From positions 1 to 64,000 of the forward strand of contig JANDJE010000001.1 in the NCBI GenBank assembly GCA_024331095.1: 64,000 nucleotides of DNA, read 5' to 3'. This document shows positions 24,773 to 35,011 of this stretch, one piece after another. Position 1 is the first letter of the stretch. Every line of letters begins with the position of its first letter. The position numbers were made by a program, and so were the translations under genes. The notes under the pieces are model-generated. The model saw nothing but the letters and a program-made list of their open reading frames with translations. It was not told the origin of the DNA and ran no database searches. Source of the stretch: Nitrospira sp. (lineage in GTDB: Bacteria; Nitrospirota; Nitrospiria; Nitrospirales; Nitrospiraceae).

Positions 24773-25381
24773 ATGACCAACGGTCCTGGCGTTCTTGATC
24801 AAACCGACAGTCTTGCCGATCAGCGAGCAGGGTCTGGGATCGTCGTCCTTTCGGCCTCGATGCAATTACTTCATATGAATCGTCAGGCATCTGAACTTGC
24901 CAAGAAAATCAATGAAGTGGAAAATGGAGGCAACAATGCAAAGTTCGCCCATGGGGTGCTACCCGCAGCCCTCACGGAGTTGTGCGGAGAAATCATCAAG
25001 GCCCTCCACATTCGAACCGAAGCTAAAGACTGGGAGCAATTCGAACTGAAACGCATTGCGGGGGATCCCAGTCAACCGATCCTTTTGCGTGGATTCGGTC
25101 TCCCGGACCGAGGTGGTATCCAAAACGCCAGACTTGTCGTCACCATGGAGGAACTGGGGCGGAGAAAAATGCTGAATGCCGACCATGCGCGTGATCGTTT
25201 CCAATTGACCAGCCGAGAACAGGAAGTCATCGAACACCTCGCCAAGGGATGGACCAACAAAGAAATTGCCAGTGCCCTTCAAATTACCGAGCAAACGGTG
25301 AAGGAGCACATCAAACACATCATGAGAAAAACGAACGCTTCGACTCGCACTGGCATTCTGGTTCAAGTCTTCAACTCTTAA
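24773..25381 (+). CDS. LuxR-type transcriptional regulator
   Basis: A 202-residue regulator with a C-terminal LuxR/GerE helix-turn-helix: FQLTSREQEVIEHLAKGWTNKEIASALQITEQTVKEHIKHIMRKTNA at about 142-190. The N-terminal 130 residues look like a degenerate PAS-type sensor (GSGIVVLSASMQLLHMNRQASELA, with RLVVTMEELGRR linking to the HTH). There is no response-regulator phosphoacceptor domain and no membrane helix. It is divergent from the PilZ-wza operon, the usual arrangement for a local regulator, so control of the polysaccharide genes is a fair inference. The ribosome site before the ATG is weak. Confidence 0.85.
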   Translation: MTNGPGVLDQTDSLADQRAGSGIVVLSASMQLLHMNRQASELAKKINEVENGGNNAKFAHGVLPAALTELCGEIIKALHIRTEAKDWEQFELKRIAGDPSQPILLRGFGLPDRGGIQNARLVVTMEELGRRKMLNADHARDRFQLTSREQEVIEHLAKGWTNKEIASALQITEQTVKEHIKHIMRKTNASTRTGILVQVFNS

Positions 25382-25493
25382 ACTCTAGCACCGATTTTTT
25401 GACTCGTTACCCCTTCCAGCAAACAGTTGCACGAATAACACACTGAGTCAGTATTTACACAGTTTTTTATAGCATCTCGAACAGAAAATAATT

Positions 25494-25533
25494 AAAATTA
25501 AATCATAAAATCATTAATTTATGATTTAATTTT
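25494..25533. repeat. Perfect 16-bp AT-only inverted repeat
   Basis: Left arm 25494-25509 and right arm 25518-25533 are exact reverse complements (AAAATTAAATCATAAA / TTTATGATTTAATTTT) around an 8-base centre. Each arm has a single G:C pair. It lies 112 bases after the LuxR-type gene and 90 bases before the lipoprotein gene, in the most AT-rich stretch of the window. It could be a dyad operator or, less likely given the weak pairing, a terminator. Confidence 0.75.
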
Positions 25534-25623
25534 TCATGGTCCGCTGTTTGCTAAACGTGCATGACGAGTGTGGGCTTCTTCATTAAAAAAGCTGAGTAAG
25601 CTAACACGGCCAAGGAAGACATC

Positions 25624-26121
25624 ATGAAAATGAACAGAAAGTGTGGGTTTGGTTTGATGTTAGGGGTTATTCTCCTTACCTCTGGCTGTCAGTCTTCTCA
25701 GACACCCAATCTTGTCAATGGTCATCATGATAATGATAGGTTTATGTCTCTATGGCAGCGGTATAACGCGTGCAAGGTTGCTTCAGACTTTGAACGTGCT
25801 CATTTGGAGCTGAAGGAACTTTCTTCCGTAGCTTTTCTGAAAGAACAAGATGGGTTCGTGCTTCCTCTTCCAACTAAGCTTCAACGGTGGGTCAGTGCTC
25901 CGACGAACCGCCAGGCTGTGGATGTCCGAGCCATGGCTGCCTCGTGTTCGCTCCGTGCCGGTCAACTGGCCATCCACGAAGGTCAGATTGACACAGCCCG
26001 AGATCTTTTCTCGTCTGTCCTTACACACCATAAAGACGTCTCTCCCTACTATGTCGTTCAGGCCAAACGCCTGCTTGCGGAACTTGATCGCGGCGTTATC
26101 GTTTCGTTGAAAACTCCTTAA
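25624..26121 (+). CDS. Small lipoprotein of unknown function
   Basis: A 165-residue exported protein. A basic start (MKMNRKCG) and the hydrophobic FGLMLGVILLTSGC form a clear lipoprotein signal with lipobox LTSGC, so it is probably anchored in the inner or outer membrane. The rest is helical; SLRAGQLAIHEGQIDTARDLFSSVL followed by YYVVQAKRLLAEL resembles one or two TPR-type hairpins. I do not recognise the family. AAGGAAG lies six bases before the ATG. Codon use is more AT-rich in the first 60 codons than in neighbouring genes, which with the AT-rich upstream region hints at recent acquisition or weak expression; this is only a visual impression. Confidence 0.65.
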   Translation: MKMNRKCGFGLMLGVILLTSGCQSSQTPNLVNGHHDNDRFMSLWQRYNACKVASDFERAHLELKELSSVAFLKEQDGFVLPLPTKLQRWVSAPTNRQAVDVRAMAASCSLRAGQLAIHEGQIDTARDLFSSVLTHHKDVSPYYVVQAKRLLAELDRGVIVSLKTP

Positions 26122-26139
26122 CCGTCCCCCCAAAGACGG
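26122..26139. terminator. Weak hairpin between convergent genes
   Basis: CCGTC and GACGG pair around an 8-base loop right after the lipoprotein stop and 24 bases before the end of glgA on the other strand. The stem is only five pairs and no T run follows on either strand, so it is at best a weak bidirectional terminator. Confidence 0.25.
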
Positions 26140-26162
26140 CAGGCAGCTTCCTCCAGTCTCTT

Positions 26163-27644
26163 CTATTGCCTCTGAAGTAGCGAATGGTAGAGGTGTTCAT
26201 ATCGTTTCGCAGACTGGGCCCACGACAAATCCAAGCTCATTCCTGCCCGCATCAGTGAACGCCACGTTTCATGTTGTCGATATGCCGCCAATGCCAACAG
26301 AACCGTCGTCAATAGCGCATCGGAAGATGCCTGACCAAAGTGAAATCCCGTCGCGAGATTGGCATGTACCGTCGACGGCTTGAAAGACACCACCGTATCG
26401 GCCAATCCTCCGGTACGCCGAACAATCGGCACCGTCCCGTACCGTAAACTATGGAGCTGAGTCAGCCCACACGGCTCATACCGAGAAGGCATGATCAGCA
26501 TATCGGCGCCGGCTTCAAGGCGATGGGCCAGCCCTTCGTCAAAACCTATACGCACCGCGATACGATCACGATGGGCGACCTGAGCCTCCAATAATCGCTG
26601 CTCCAAATCTTGATCCCCCGTCCCCAAGATGGCAATTTGCATGTCCAGAAGAACCAGTTCAGGAAGGATCTCCAGCAAAAGATCCAATCCCTTTTGCTGA
26701 GCGAGTCGCCCGATAACAGCCATCAGAGGCACATCTCGCATCGGCAACTCAAGCTCTCGTTGCAACGCTTCCTTACACACTTTCTTTCCGGATAAATCTG
26801 ATACATTGTAATGTGCCGGCAAATGCCGGTCTGTTTCCGGGTTCCAGGTATTCGTATCGATGCCATTCACGATACCTTCAACGCCGTCGGGTCGGCTCGC
26901 CAACACTCCCTCCAATCCATGGCCAAATTCTTTCGTCAAGATTTCTTTTGCATAGGTCGGACTGACCGTCGACAGGGCGTCCGAAAAGATCATCCCTCCC
27001 TTCAAGCAATTGAGCGACCCATAAAATTCCAGCGCGTCGGGTGAAAACAGCGTGAGAGGAAGTCCGGTGACAGCGAATCGCTCTCCAGGAAACAGGCCTT
27101 GATAGCCGACGTTATGCAAGGTCAGAAGAGTTTTCACCGGGCCTGCTCCCTTGGGCACACCGATGCCGGTTTTCAGATACACCGAGCACAGGGCTGTTTG
27201 CCAATCGTGCAAATGCAGGACGTCCACCGGCTCTCTGCAGGTCTCATTGAGGTAGTCGATACTCTGGAGAACCGATCGGGAAAACAGCGTGAACCGTTCA
27301 AGATTGTCAGGATAGTCTCCGTTTCGATCCTGATAGAGCCCGGGGCGGTCGAAGTACGGATCATGTCGAACGACCAGGATTCTTAACGAATGCACGCCGT
27401 CCGCAACATGAGCGAACGCCTCTTCCAAATCCACGTTCAGCGGGACCCCTGCCACCGGAATCGAAAAACGACCCTTGATTTGACTTGATCGCAGACGCTC
27501 CGTAACCCCGCGATACCCTGGCAAGATCAATGTCACTCGATGCCCCAGCTTGATAAGCTCAGCGGGCAACACACCGGTGACGTCGGCCAATCCACCGGTC
27601 TTCGCATAGGGAGCGGCTTCGGACGCCGCTATTAAGATATTCAT
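26163..27644 (-). CDS. glgA: Glycogen synthase (ADP-glucose type, GT5)
   Basis: Cytoplasmic GT-B enzyme that elongates alpha-1,4-glucan from ADP-glucose. The N-terminus MNILIAASEAAPYAKTGGLADVTGVLP contains the KTGGL donor-binding motif. LHLHDWQTAL, FSDALSTVSPTYAKEI, VNGIDTNTWNP and the C-terminal IGRLAQQKGLDLLLEILPEL and MPSRYEPCGLTQLHSLRYGTVPIVRRTGGLADTV are all as in the family. At 493 residues it has the normal length. No other glycogen gene is adjacent. The gene is convergent with the lipoprotein gene. There is no strong ribosome site before the ATG. Confidence 0.95.
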   Translation of the reverse strand: MNILIAASEAAPYAKTGGLADVTGVLPAELIKLGHRVTLILPGYRGVTERLRSSQIKGRFSIPVAGVPLNVDLEEAFAHVADGVHSLRILVVRHDPYFDRPGLYQDRNGDYPDNLERFTLFSRSVLQSIDYLNETCREPVDVLHLHDWQTALCSVYLKTGIGVPKGAGPVKTLLTLHNVGYQGLFPGERFAVTGLPLTLFSPDALEFYGSLNCLKGGMIFSDALSTVSPTYAKEILTKEFGHGLEGVLASRPDGVEGIVNGIDTNTWNPETDRHLPAHYNVSDLSGKKVCKEALQRELELPMRDVPLMAVIGRLAQQKGLDLLLEILPELVLLDMQIAILGTGDQDLEQRLLEAQVAHRDRIAVRIGFDEGLAHRLEAGADMLIMPSRYEPCGLTQLHSLRYGTVPIVRRTGGLADTVVSFKPSTVHANLATGFHFGQASSDALLTTVLLALAAYRQHETWRSLMRAGMSLDLSWAQSAKRYEHLYHSLLQRQ

Positions 27645-27734
27645 GATGCTCGGTTGTTCTGCCGAAGGAATCGAGGATATGAAGTTATCGTTGGTCTCTC
27701 GTCATTTTGGAGGACAAAAGAAACGACCAACACG

Positions 27735-28193
27735 CTACGGCATCGGGGTTCCATCTAATAATCGAGTTTTGAATCGATCTTCGTATGCCCACGATTCGAC
27801 CAAAGCTCGCATCTCTTCCGCTTTCAATGTTTCTTTGTACACCAATCGGTCATCGAGAAAAACCAACAGCCATCCCCGATCAGGATATAAAAAAAACACC
27901 CCTTCTCCCGCATGAACTCCGGCTTCCCATCCCCTTGGCGACTCTCCCAACGCCACACGGGAAGCGGGAATCATTGTGAAATCCGGCATCACAAAAAACT
28001 GCGTAAACTTCGTTTGATAATGGGGCGGCTCTCCCCAGACATTCACAATGGCCCTTGTCGTCACCCGTTCAAGTGCGAGATTACCTTCTCTGACCAACTG
28101 CTCCTGTTCAGCCAAAGATGGTATCCCCCGGCAAGCGGCGATACCGGTCACCAAAAACAACGTGCCGGCCATGAAGACCCTTCGCACGATCAT
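27735..28193 (-). CDS. Probable lipoprotein of unknown function
   Basis: Exported protein of about 152 residues, family not recognised. The segment MIVRRVFMAGTLFLVTGIAACRG forms a lipoprotein signal, with IAAC a plausible lipobox. After it come LAEQEQLVREGNLALERVTTRAIVNVWGEPPHYQTKFTQFF and GWLLVFLDDRLVYKE, which resemble the SmpA/OmlA-like small fold (xxxGxPxxxxxF then wxxxFxxxxLxx), but this is only a resemblance. The track's longer start (28298) places 35 charged residues before the signal. I preferred the ATG at 28193, which has GAGAG six bases upstream. It lies between the DUF971 gene and glgA with 40-90 base gaps. Confidence 0.6.
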   Translation of the reverse strand: MIVRRVFMAGTLFLVTGIAACRGIPSLAEQEQLVREGNLALERVTTRAIVNVWGEPPHYQTKFTQFFVMPDFTMIPASRVALGESPRGWEAGVHAGEGVFFLYPDRGWLLVFLDDRLVYKETLKAEEMRALVESWAYEDRFKTRLLDGTPMP

Positions 28194-28249
28194 TCGCACT
28201 CTCTCACCGGGCCGTACGGAATCTCGTCCTTTGGTCTTGGCACTGTCCT

Positions 28250-28606
28250 TCACAGCAACCTCCTGGACTTGACTTCTGCCGGCTTCACGGGTACGCAACT
28301 ATCACATTGGCACAGCTTCCGTAGGAGCGCGTACGAATAAATGCCGGAATCGTGGCCGTCGCTCCATTGAAATTGAAGCGCATACCGACCGACGGGCACG
28401 ATATCCTGCAACATGATCAGCATCGGGACGTCGTCCACGTTCAGGCGGCGCTCCCCCGTCCATTCATCCACGCAGGCCGCGCAAGGACACTGTTGTCGCA
28501 GATAACGGACGGGATAGACGCCTTTGTGCCCGTCGCTCCACTGAATGCCCAATACCCCCTTGCCGAGCCATTCCATATCGCGCGGCTCAACCGTGGTTTC
28601 CGTCAT
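28250..28606 (-). CDS. DUF971 (GBBH-like N-terminal domain) protein
   Basis: Small single-domain protein (118 residues) of the DUF971 family, also the N-terminal domain of gamma-butyrobetaine hydroxylase. In bacteria it is often found near iron-sulfur carrier genes, and its role is not fixed. Two related half-units are visible, each with an IQWSDGH or FQWSDGH turn and a cysteine cluster: RQQCPCAACVDEW and RKLCQCDSCV. The clusters could bind zinc or iron. The ATG at 28606 has AGGGAG eight bases before it and starts just inside the recO stop (28611 side), so the pair is tightly coupled. The track start at 28678 lies well inside recO. Confidence 0.75.
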   Translation of the reverse strand: MTETTVEPRDMEWLGKGVLGIQWSDGHKGVYPVRYLRQQCPCAACVDEWTGERRLNVDDVPMLIMLQDIVPVGRYALQFQWSDGHDSGIYSYALLRKLCQCDSCVPVKPAEVKSRRLL

Positions 28607-28610
28607 CTCG

Positions 28611-29378
28611 TCAACTCCCTGATCCATGCGGCGCGTTAGACAAGAAATCCGCCGGCGGAAGCCGCCTGCCCGTGACAACCGTCACGTATTGGTCGATAGC
28701 CTCTTCGACTTCGTCCCGCACTCGCCCGGCGGCCCGCAGTCGAGTCATAAGGGCCGGAGCCAATCGAACGGCCTGCTGAAGAAAGGCGACGCTTCCCTGT
28801 GACAACGCCACACAACGGGCATGAGGGCGAACCGCGCACATCAGACACACGATTCCTCCTTCGATCGGAGAAAAATGGAACGTGCCGGCCGTTACGCTCT
28901 TTCCGCAGGCGGCGCAACGATCGGTCCGGGGACGAAACCCCGTCCGACACAGCAATTTGATTTGAAGCAGCAAGGCGGTGCACAGGGGGTCCTTACTGGA
29001 AGAAAGGGCGGCCAACCCCCCTTCAAGGGTGTCGAACAACTGCGGGTCTGGATCCCGCTCCGGCGTCACAGCGGCCGCAACGTTGACCATCCGAGCCGCC
29101 GCCGCCATCAATCCGAGATCCTCACGCAACGATTGGAAGGATGTCACCACATCGACGTGGGAAATTCGAAACAGCGGATCTCCGGTCTTTTCGAACAAAT
29201 CAAGGCGGCAAACGGTAAAGGGCTCAAGCGCCGCGCCGAATCGACTTTTCTGACGTCGAGCGCCGCGAGCGACGCCCCGAATCTTGCCCAAACTTCTGGC
29301 ATACGCCGTGACAATTCGATCCGCATCGCCCCACTTTCGACTTCGTAGAATGATCGCCGTCGCTTTCACCAGCGGCAT
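28611..29378 (-). CDS. recO: DNA repair protein RecO
   Basis: Recombination mediator that works with RecR/RecF to load RecA onto SSB-coated DNA. The N-terminal OB-fold reads KATAIILRSRKWGDADRIVTAYARSLGKIRGVARGARRQKSRF; the helical core follows, and the C-terminal zinc site is CAACGKSV...GGIVCLMC (four cysteines). At 255 residues it is standard length. The gene sits between mgtE and the DUF971 gene on the same strand; recO next to era is a common arrangement, here interrupted by mgtE. The ATG start is clear. Confidence 0.93.
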   Translation of the reverse strand: MPLVKATAIILRSRKWGDADRIVTAYARSLGKIRGVARGARRQKSRFGAALEPFTVCRLDLFEKTGDPLFRISHVDVVTSFQSLREDLGLMAAAARMVNVAAAVTPERDPDPQLFDTLEGGLAALSSSKDPLCTALLLQIKLLCRTGFRPRTDRCAACGKSVTAGTFHFSPIEGGIVCLMCAVRPHARCVALSQGSVAFLQQAVRLAPALMTRLRAAGRVRDEVEEAIDQYVTVVTGRRLPPADFLSNAPHGSGS

Positions 29379-29433
29379 GGTGCACGGCCCTTTGCAAGGG
29401 AGGCGGAACGCGGCTCACTCATACGATGCGCCG

Positions 29434-30897
29434 TCACCGCAGATAGTTCAGAAACAGCGTCGCCAGGGTGAGATAAATCGTGATACCGGTAATGTCGTTG
29501 GCCGTCGTCACAAAGGGACCGGCGGCGACGGCGGGATCCACTCCCAGGCGCTTGAGCGCGATGGGCATGATCGTGGCCATACTGGTCGAGACGAAAAACG
29601 CGATCACCAGCGAAGCCCCCACGACCACCCCCAAAAACCCTTCTTGCAGCACCCATCCCACGGCCGTCAAAATCACGCCGCAGGCCAGCCCCATCAACAA
29701 ACCGATCTTGGTTTCACGAAAAAACACCGTCCAGACGTCCGTCGGTTCGATGTGCCCGGTCGCCAGTCCGCGAATGATCAGCGTGGAAGATTGCAATCCC
29801 ACGTTGCCGCCCATGGCGGCGATGACCGGAATGAAACTCACGACCGCCACCACCTCTTGAATCGTGTAGCGGAAGTACCACAAGATGGCGCCGGACAGCA
29901 AACTTCCCACGAGATTGGTAAACAGCCACGGCAACCGCAGCTTGGCGGCGCCCAAACTCGAGGACTTGGAGATCGGCTCCTCCTCGATGGCGCCGGCCAT
30001 CTTCAACATGTCCTCCGTGGCCTCCTCCCGAATGACATCCACCACGTCGTCCACCGTAATGATGCCGACCAACCGCCCGTCCTTCTCAACGACCGGAATC
30101 GCGAGCAAGTTGTAGCTGGCCACCTGACGCGCCACTTCCTCCTGATCCATATCGACGGTGACGCTGATCACATCGCGCGTCATGATGTTTTTGAGCGGCG
30201 TATCGGGCGGCACCGTCAAGAGCTGACGCAGCGACAACACCCCGACCAGATGATCGTTTTTGTCCGTGACATAGATATAAAACACCATCTCCGCGTCGGT
30301 GGCTTGCTGGAGCCGACGGATGGCTTCTTGCGCGGTGACATCTTCCGACAGAGAAAAAAACTCCGTCGTCATAATGCCGCCGGCCGTGTCCTTGGCGTAT
30401 TGGAGAATGTCGGCGACTTCGGTCGAGTCCTCCGCCTTCATCAAGGAGAGAATTTCCTTGCCACGGTCCTCCGGCAAAAATCCCAGAATGTAGGCGACGT
30501 CGTCCGGACCAAGGTCTTTCAACAGCCAGGCGATATCCGAATGCAGCAGATCGGCCAGTACCTCTTGGATGCTCTCGCCGTCGAGCTCGCTCAATACTTG
30601 GCCGCGCTTGCTCGCGCCCTTGACCAATTCGAACACTTCCCGTTTTTCCTTGGAAGACGACAAGTGACGGATGGCTTTCGCCACGTCGGCGGGATGCATG
30701 CGCCCCAGCATTTTCGAGAGGTTGGTGATGGCTCCGCGCCGCAACAGCCGTTGGACGGATTGAATCACGATATCGGACTTCGTCAGCCCTCGTTCCGCCT
30801 GATCGCGCAGCACGTCGCGCAAGGCGTCCCGTTCCAACGGACGGTGGCGCGCATCCGCCGCTCTCGGCTCTCCCTGGTGCTCGGTCATCTGCGTCAC
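29434..30897 (-). CDS. mgtE: Magnesium transporter MgtE
   Basis: Inner-membrane magnesium channel. The order of domains is typical: an N-terminal helical bundle (about 30-150; MHPADVAKAIRHLSSS, GPDDVAYILGFLPEDRGKEIL), two CBS domains (about 160-280; IMTTEFFSLSEDVTAQEA and IMTRDVISVTVDMDQEEVA with IITVDDVVDVI), and five membrane helices with GNVGLQSSTLIIRGLATG, the pore signature. The end, VTTANDITGITIYLTLATLFL, is also conserved. At 487 residues it is full length. The GTG start at 30897 has GAGG four bases ahead; the ATG three codons later is the alternative. The gene begins six bases after the era stop. Confidence 0.95.
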   Translation of the reverse strand: MTQMTEHQGEPRAADARHRPLERDALRDVLRDQAERGLTKSDIVIQSVQRLLRRGAITNLSKMLGRMHPADVAKAIRHLSSSKEKREVFELVKGASKRGQVLSELDGESIQEVLADLLHSDIAWLLKDLGPDDVAYILGFLPEDRGKEILSLMKAEDSTEVADILQYAKDTAGGIMTTEFFSLSEDVTAQEAIRRLQQATDAEMVFYIYVTDKNDHLVGVLSLRQLLTVPPDTPLKNIMTRDVISVTVDMDQEEVARQVASYNLLAIPVVEKDGRLVGIITVDDVVDVIREEATEDMLKMAGAIEEEPISKSSSLGAAKLRLPWLFTNLVGSLLSGAILWYFRYTIQEVVAVVSFIPVIAAMGGNVGLQSSTLIIRGLATGHIEPTDVWTVFFRETKIGLLMGLACGVILTAVGWVLQEGFLGVVVGASLVIAFFVSTSMATIMPIALKRLGVDPAVAAGPFVTTANDITGITIYLTLATLFLNYLR

Positions 30898-30903
30898 AGG
30901 TCC

Positions 30904-31788
30904 TCAGTACCCCAATTCCACCAACGTTCGCTCGTCTTCCCGCCAGGCTTCCTTCACTTTGACCCACACCTGGAGAAACACTTTCATACCGAACAACCGT
31001 TCCATGTCCCGTCGCGCCTCGGTGCACACGGCTTTCAGCCTCTCCCCTTGCTTGCCGATCACGATGCCTTTCTGCGATTCGCGCTCGACGAAAATCGACG
31101 CCTGGATTCTGGCCAATCGCCCCTCTTCCTTAAAACTTTCGATCTCCACCGCGACGGAATAAGGCACTTCTTCCTCCGTCGCCTGCAAGATTTTCTCTCG
31201 AATCATCTCCGCCGCCAACGTCCGCATCGTCTGGTCCGTCACCATGTCGTCGCCGTACGCCCCTTCTCCTTCCGGCAAATAGGGAACCGTCACGGCCAGC
31301 AGCCGATCGACGTTATCCCCTGTTTGCCCGGATACCGGCACGATTTCCGTCCATGAATACAGGCCGGCGTATCGTTCGAGAACCGGCAGCAGCTTGAACT
31401 TGTTGATGAGATCGATCTTGGTCACGACCAACACGACCGGCCGATGCCGTTTTGCCATCGCTTCTTTGACGGAAGCGACGACGGCCAGATCGCCGGGGCC
31501 GGGCAGACAGGTCGCCTCCATCAGCACATACAGAAGATCGGCTTCCTCTACCGCCTCGATCGCCGTCTTGATCATCCGTCGATTCAAGAGGTGCATCGGT
31601 TTATGCAGGCCCGGCGTATCGAGAAAGGCGATCTGGCCTTCAGGGATGGAGAGGATTCCCAAAATGCGCGTCCGCGTCGTCTGGGGCTTGTCCGACACGA
31701 TGGCGATCTTTTCCCCCAACAAGCGATTCAGCAACGTGGACTTGCCGACGTTGGATCGCCCGATGATCGCGACCGTCCCGAACTTCAC
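30904..31788 (-). CDS. era: GTPase Era
   Basis: Ribosome-assembly GTPase that binds the 3' end of 16S rRNA. The G domain has GRSNVGKSTLLN (P-loop, residues 10-21), the switch PQTTRTRILG, DTPGLHKP (G3) and VTKIDL (G4). The C-terminal KH domain contains IVIGKQGERLKAVCTEARRDMERLFG and ends VKEAWREDERTLVELGY, the family's terminal block. It is 294 residues. The start is a GTG overlapping the FtsB stop (GTGA), supported by GGGAGGAACGACC just upstream. The ftsB-era coupling is not the common neighbour pair for era. Confidence 0.96.
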   Translation of the reverse strand: MKFGTVAIIGRSNVGKSTLLNRLLGEKIAIVSDKPQTTRTRILGILSIPEGQIAFLDTPGLHKPMHLLNRRMIKTAIEAVEEADLLYVLMEATCLPGPGDLAVVASVKEAMAKRHRPVVLVVTKIDLINKFKLLPVLERYAGLYSWTEIVPVSGQTGDNVDRLLAVTVPYLPEGEGAYGDDMVTDQTMRTLAAEMIREKILQATEEEVPYSVAVEIESFKEEGRLARIQASIFVERESQKGIVIGKQGERLKAVCTEARRDMERLFGMKVFLQVWVKVKEAWREDERTLVELGY

Positions 31789-32144
31789 GGTCGTTCCTCC
31801 CCTCCCTTGCCGTCATCGGCGCCGGGAGTCAATTGATACACAGTTTCCCCTTTTCGCACGTACCCCAACCGTTCTCTGGCTACTTGTTCAATCTTCGCGG
31901 GGTCCCGCTGCAATCGCAGCACTTCTTTTTCCAACGCCGCTTTCTCCGCCTGCAACGACGCCAGCTCGCCTTCAAGACGACCGGCATGTTCGCGCATGTC
32001 CAGATACCGAAGCAGCCCCATCTCCCCGAACACCAGTCCGACGAGCAGCCAGAGACATGCGCCCAACCCCATCATCTTGAGCGCAACAGCCGCGCGCCGC
32101 TGCCGACTCAGCCAGTGTCGACCTCGATTTTGCTTGATCAGCAT
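31785..32144 (-). CDS. ftsB: FtsB/DivIC septum formation initiator
   Basis: Small bitopic division protein that bridges FtsL and FtsQ. It has a short basic N-terminus, one membrane helix (MGLGACLWLLVGLVFGEMGLL), then a coiled coil (LEGELASLQAEKAALEKEVLRLQ) and the conserved end IEQVARERLGYVRKGETVYQL. At 119 residues it is normal. It directly follows eno, the same order as eno-ftsB in proteobacteria. The track begins at a TTG overlapping the eno stop; the ATG at 32144 leaves a normal N-terminus and is preferred, though its ribosome site is weak. Confidence 0.88.
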   Translation of the reverse strand: MLIKQNRGRHWLSRQRRAAVALKMMGLGACLWLLVGLVFGEMGLLRYLDMREHAGRLEGELASLQAEKAALEKEVLRLQRDPAKIEQVARERLGYVRKGETVYQLTPGADDGKGGEERP

Positions 32145-32164
32145 GGGAAATGTTCCGTATGGGT

Positions 32165-33475
<1,311 letters not shown>

Positions 33476-33580
33476 CTATCGCGTTCATCTTCTGCAACTT
33501 TCACAAAGAAAACCCGGTCGCCTCCGTTTCTCATCTTCTCGTGGGATCTTCGCCGGAAACTTCCGAAACCGTGCTTGTTC

Positions 33581-35011
33581 TCATTCCGCCAGTTTTTTCC
33601 TCAGCAGCTCGTTGACCTTTCCGGGATTCGCCTTGCCTCCGCTGGCCTTCATCACCTGCCCCATCAAGAAACCGAGCACTTGTTGTTTTCCACCCTTGAA
33701 CTGCGCCACCTGCGCGGGATGGTCGGCCAGGACCTTGTCGATCATCTTCTCGATCGCTCCTTCGTCGGATACTTGGATCAGCCCCTTTTCTTGAACGAGC
33801 TGCTCCGCCGTTTTTCCGCTCTTGTACAGATCGGGAAACAGCTCGCGGGCCGCCTTGAGGCTGATCGTTCCCTTCTCCACCAACCGCAACAACTCGACCA
33901 GCCGCTCCGGCGGCACAGGCGACTCCGCCGCGTCGATGCCGGACAGATTCAACTCTCTGCTCAATTCGCCCATCACCCAATTACTGACCGTTTTGGGCTG
34001 ATTGAACACACTCACGCAACGTTCGAAATAATCGGCCAATCCCTTGGAAGCCGTCAGCACGCCGGCGTCATAGTCGGGCAGCCCGTAGTCGCTCACAAAT
34101 CGCGCGGCCCGAGCCATGGGCAATTCCGGCAGGGTGGCGCGAATACCCTCGATCCAGTTTTTCTCCAATTGGAGCGGCACCAAATCCGGATCGGGAAAAT
34201 AGCGGTAGTCGTGCGCCTCTTCCTTGGATCGCATCACCGCCGTCTCGCCTCGGTCGATGTTCCACAAGCGCGTTTCCTGCCTGACCCTCCCTCCTTCGTT
34301 CAGCACTTTGGTCTGGCGCTTGATCTCGTACTCGATCGCGTCTTTGACGTACTTGAAGGAGTTGATGTTTTTGAGCTCGACCTTGGTGCCGAACTCCTCC
34401 CGCCCCATGGGTCGCAGCGAGAGATTGGGCTCGCACCTGAAACTTCCCTGTTCCATGTTGCCGTCGCACACGTCGAGGTACATTAAAATGTCGCGCAGGT
34501 TTTTGAGATACGCCACCACCTCGTCGGCCGATCGCATGTCCGGCTCCGTGACGATTTCCAACAGCGGCGTGCCGGCACGATTGAAATCCACCGCGCTTCC
34601 TGATGATCCGGTTTCATGGATGTTCTTGCCGGCGTCTTCCTCCAAATGCGCTCTGCGAATGCGAATCGACTTCTTCACCCCTCTCACCGAGATCTCGACC
34701 GTTCCCCGCTCGCAAATGGGCGATTCGTACTGCGAAATTTGATAGCCCTTCGGCAAATCAGGGTAAAAGTAATTCTTGCGGGCGAATCGATTGGGCACGT
34801 TGATCCGGCAGTTCAACGCTAACCCGGCCCGCACCGCCATCTCGACCGCAGCCCGATTGATGACCGGGAGGCTGCCGGGCAGCCCGAGACACACGGGGCA
34901 GGTCTGGCTGTTGGGAGGAGCGCCGAACGATGTCGAGCAGCCGCAGAACATCTTGGACTTGGTCCGCAACTGCGCATGAACCTCGACGCCGACGACGACT
35001 TCGTAGGTCAT
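33581..35011 (-). CDS. gatB: Asp-tRNA(Asn)/Glu-tRNA(Gln) amidotransferase subunit B
   Basis: Kinase/tRNA-binding subunit of GatCAB: it phosphorylates the misacylated aminoacyl-tRNA and receives ammonia from GatA. The N-terminus [21 protein letters not shown] leads to [40 protein letters not shown] and the central [17 protein letters not shown], all strongly conserved. The C-terminal YqeY-like domain (about 330-476) contains [23 protein letters not shown] and [28 protein letters not shown]. At 476 residues it is full length. It overlaps the YtxH gene by four bases (ATGA). Confidence 0.97.
   Translation of the reverse strand: MTYEVVVGVEVHAQLRTKSKMFCGCSTSFGAPPNSQTCPVCLGLPGSLPVINRAAVEMAVRAGLALNCRINVPNRFARKNYFYPDLPKGYQISQYESPICERGTVEISVRGVKKSIRIRRAHLEEDAGKNIHETGSSGSAVDFNRAGTPLLEIVTEPDMRSADEVVAYLKNLRDILMYLDVCDGNMEQGSFRCEPNLSLRPMGREEFGTKVELKNINSFKYVKDAIEYEIKRQTKVLNEGGRVRQETRLWNIDRGETAVMRSKEEAHDYRYFPDPDLVPLQLEKNWIEGIRATLPELPMARAARFVSDYGLPDYDAGVLTASKGLADYFERCVSVFNQPKTVSNWVMGELSRELNLSGIDAAESPVPPERLVELLRLVEKGTISLKAARELFPDLYKSGKTAEQLVQEKGLIQVSDEGAIEKMIDKVLADHPAQVAQFKGGKQQVLGFLMGQVMKASGGKANPGKVNELLRKKLAE

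Noticed and set aside
29284-31356. 690-residue plus-strand ORF across mgtE and era
   Set aside because: It is antisense to two unmistakable genes, is very rich in His, Arg and Gln as expected of a shadow frame, and has no domain motif.
31548-31555. Second GGCGGTAG 8-mer on the minus strand
   Set aside because: It lies inside the era coding sequence with no hairpin before it and no NusG paralogue next to it; an 8-mer is expected by chance about twice in 64 kb on two strands.
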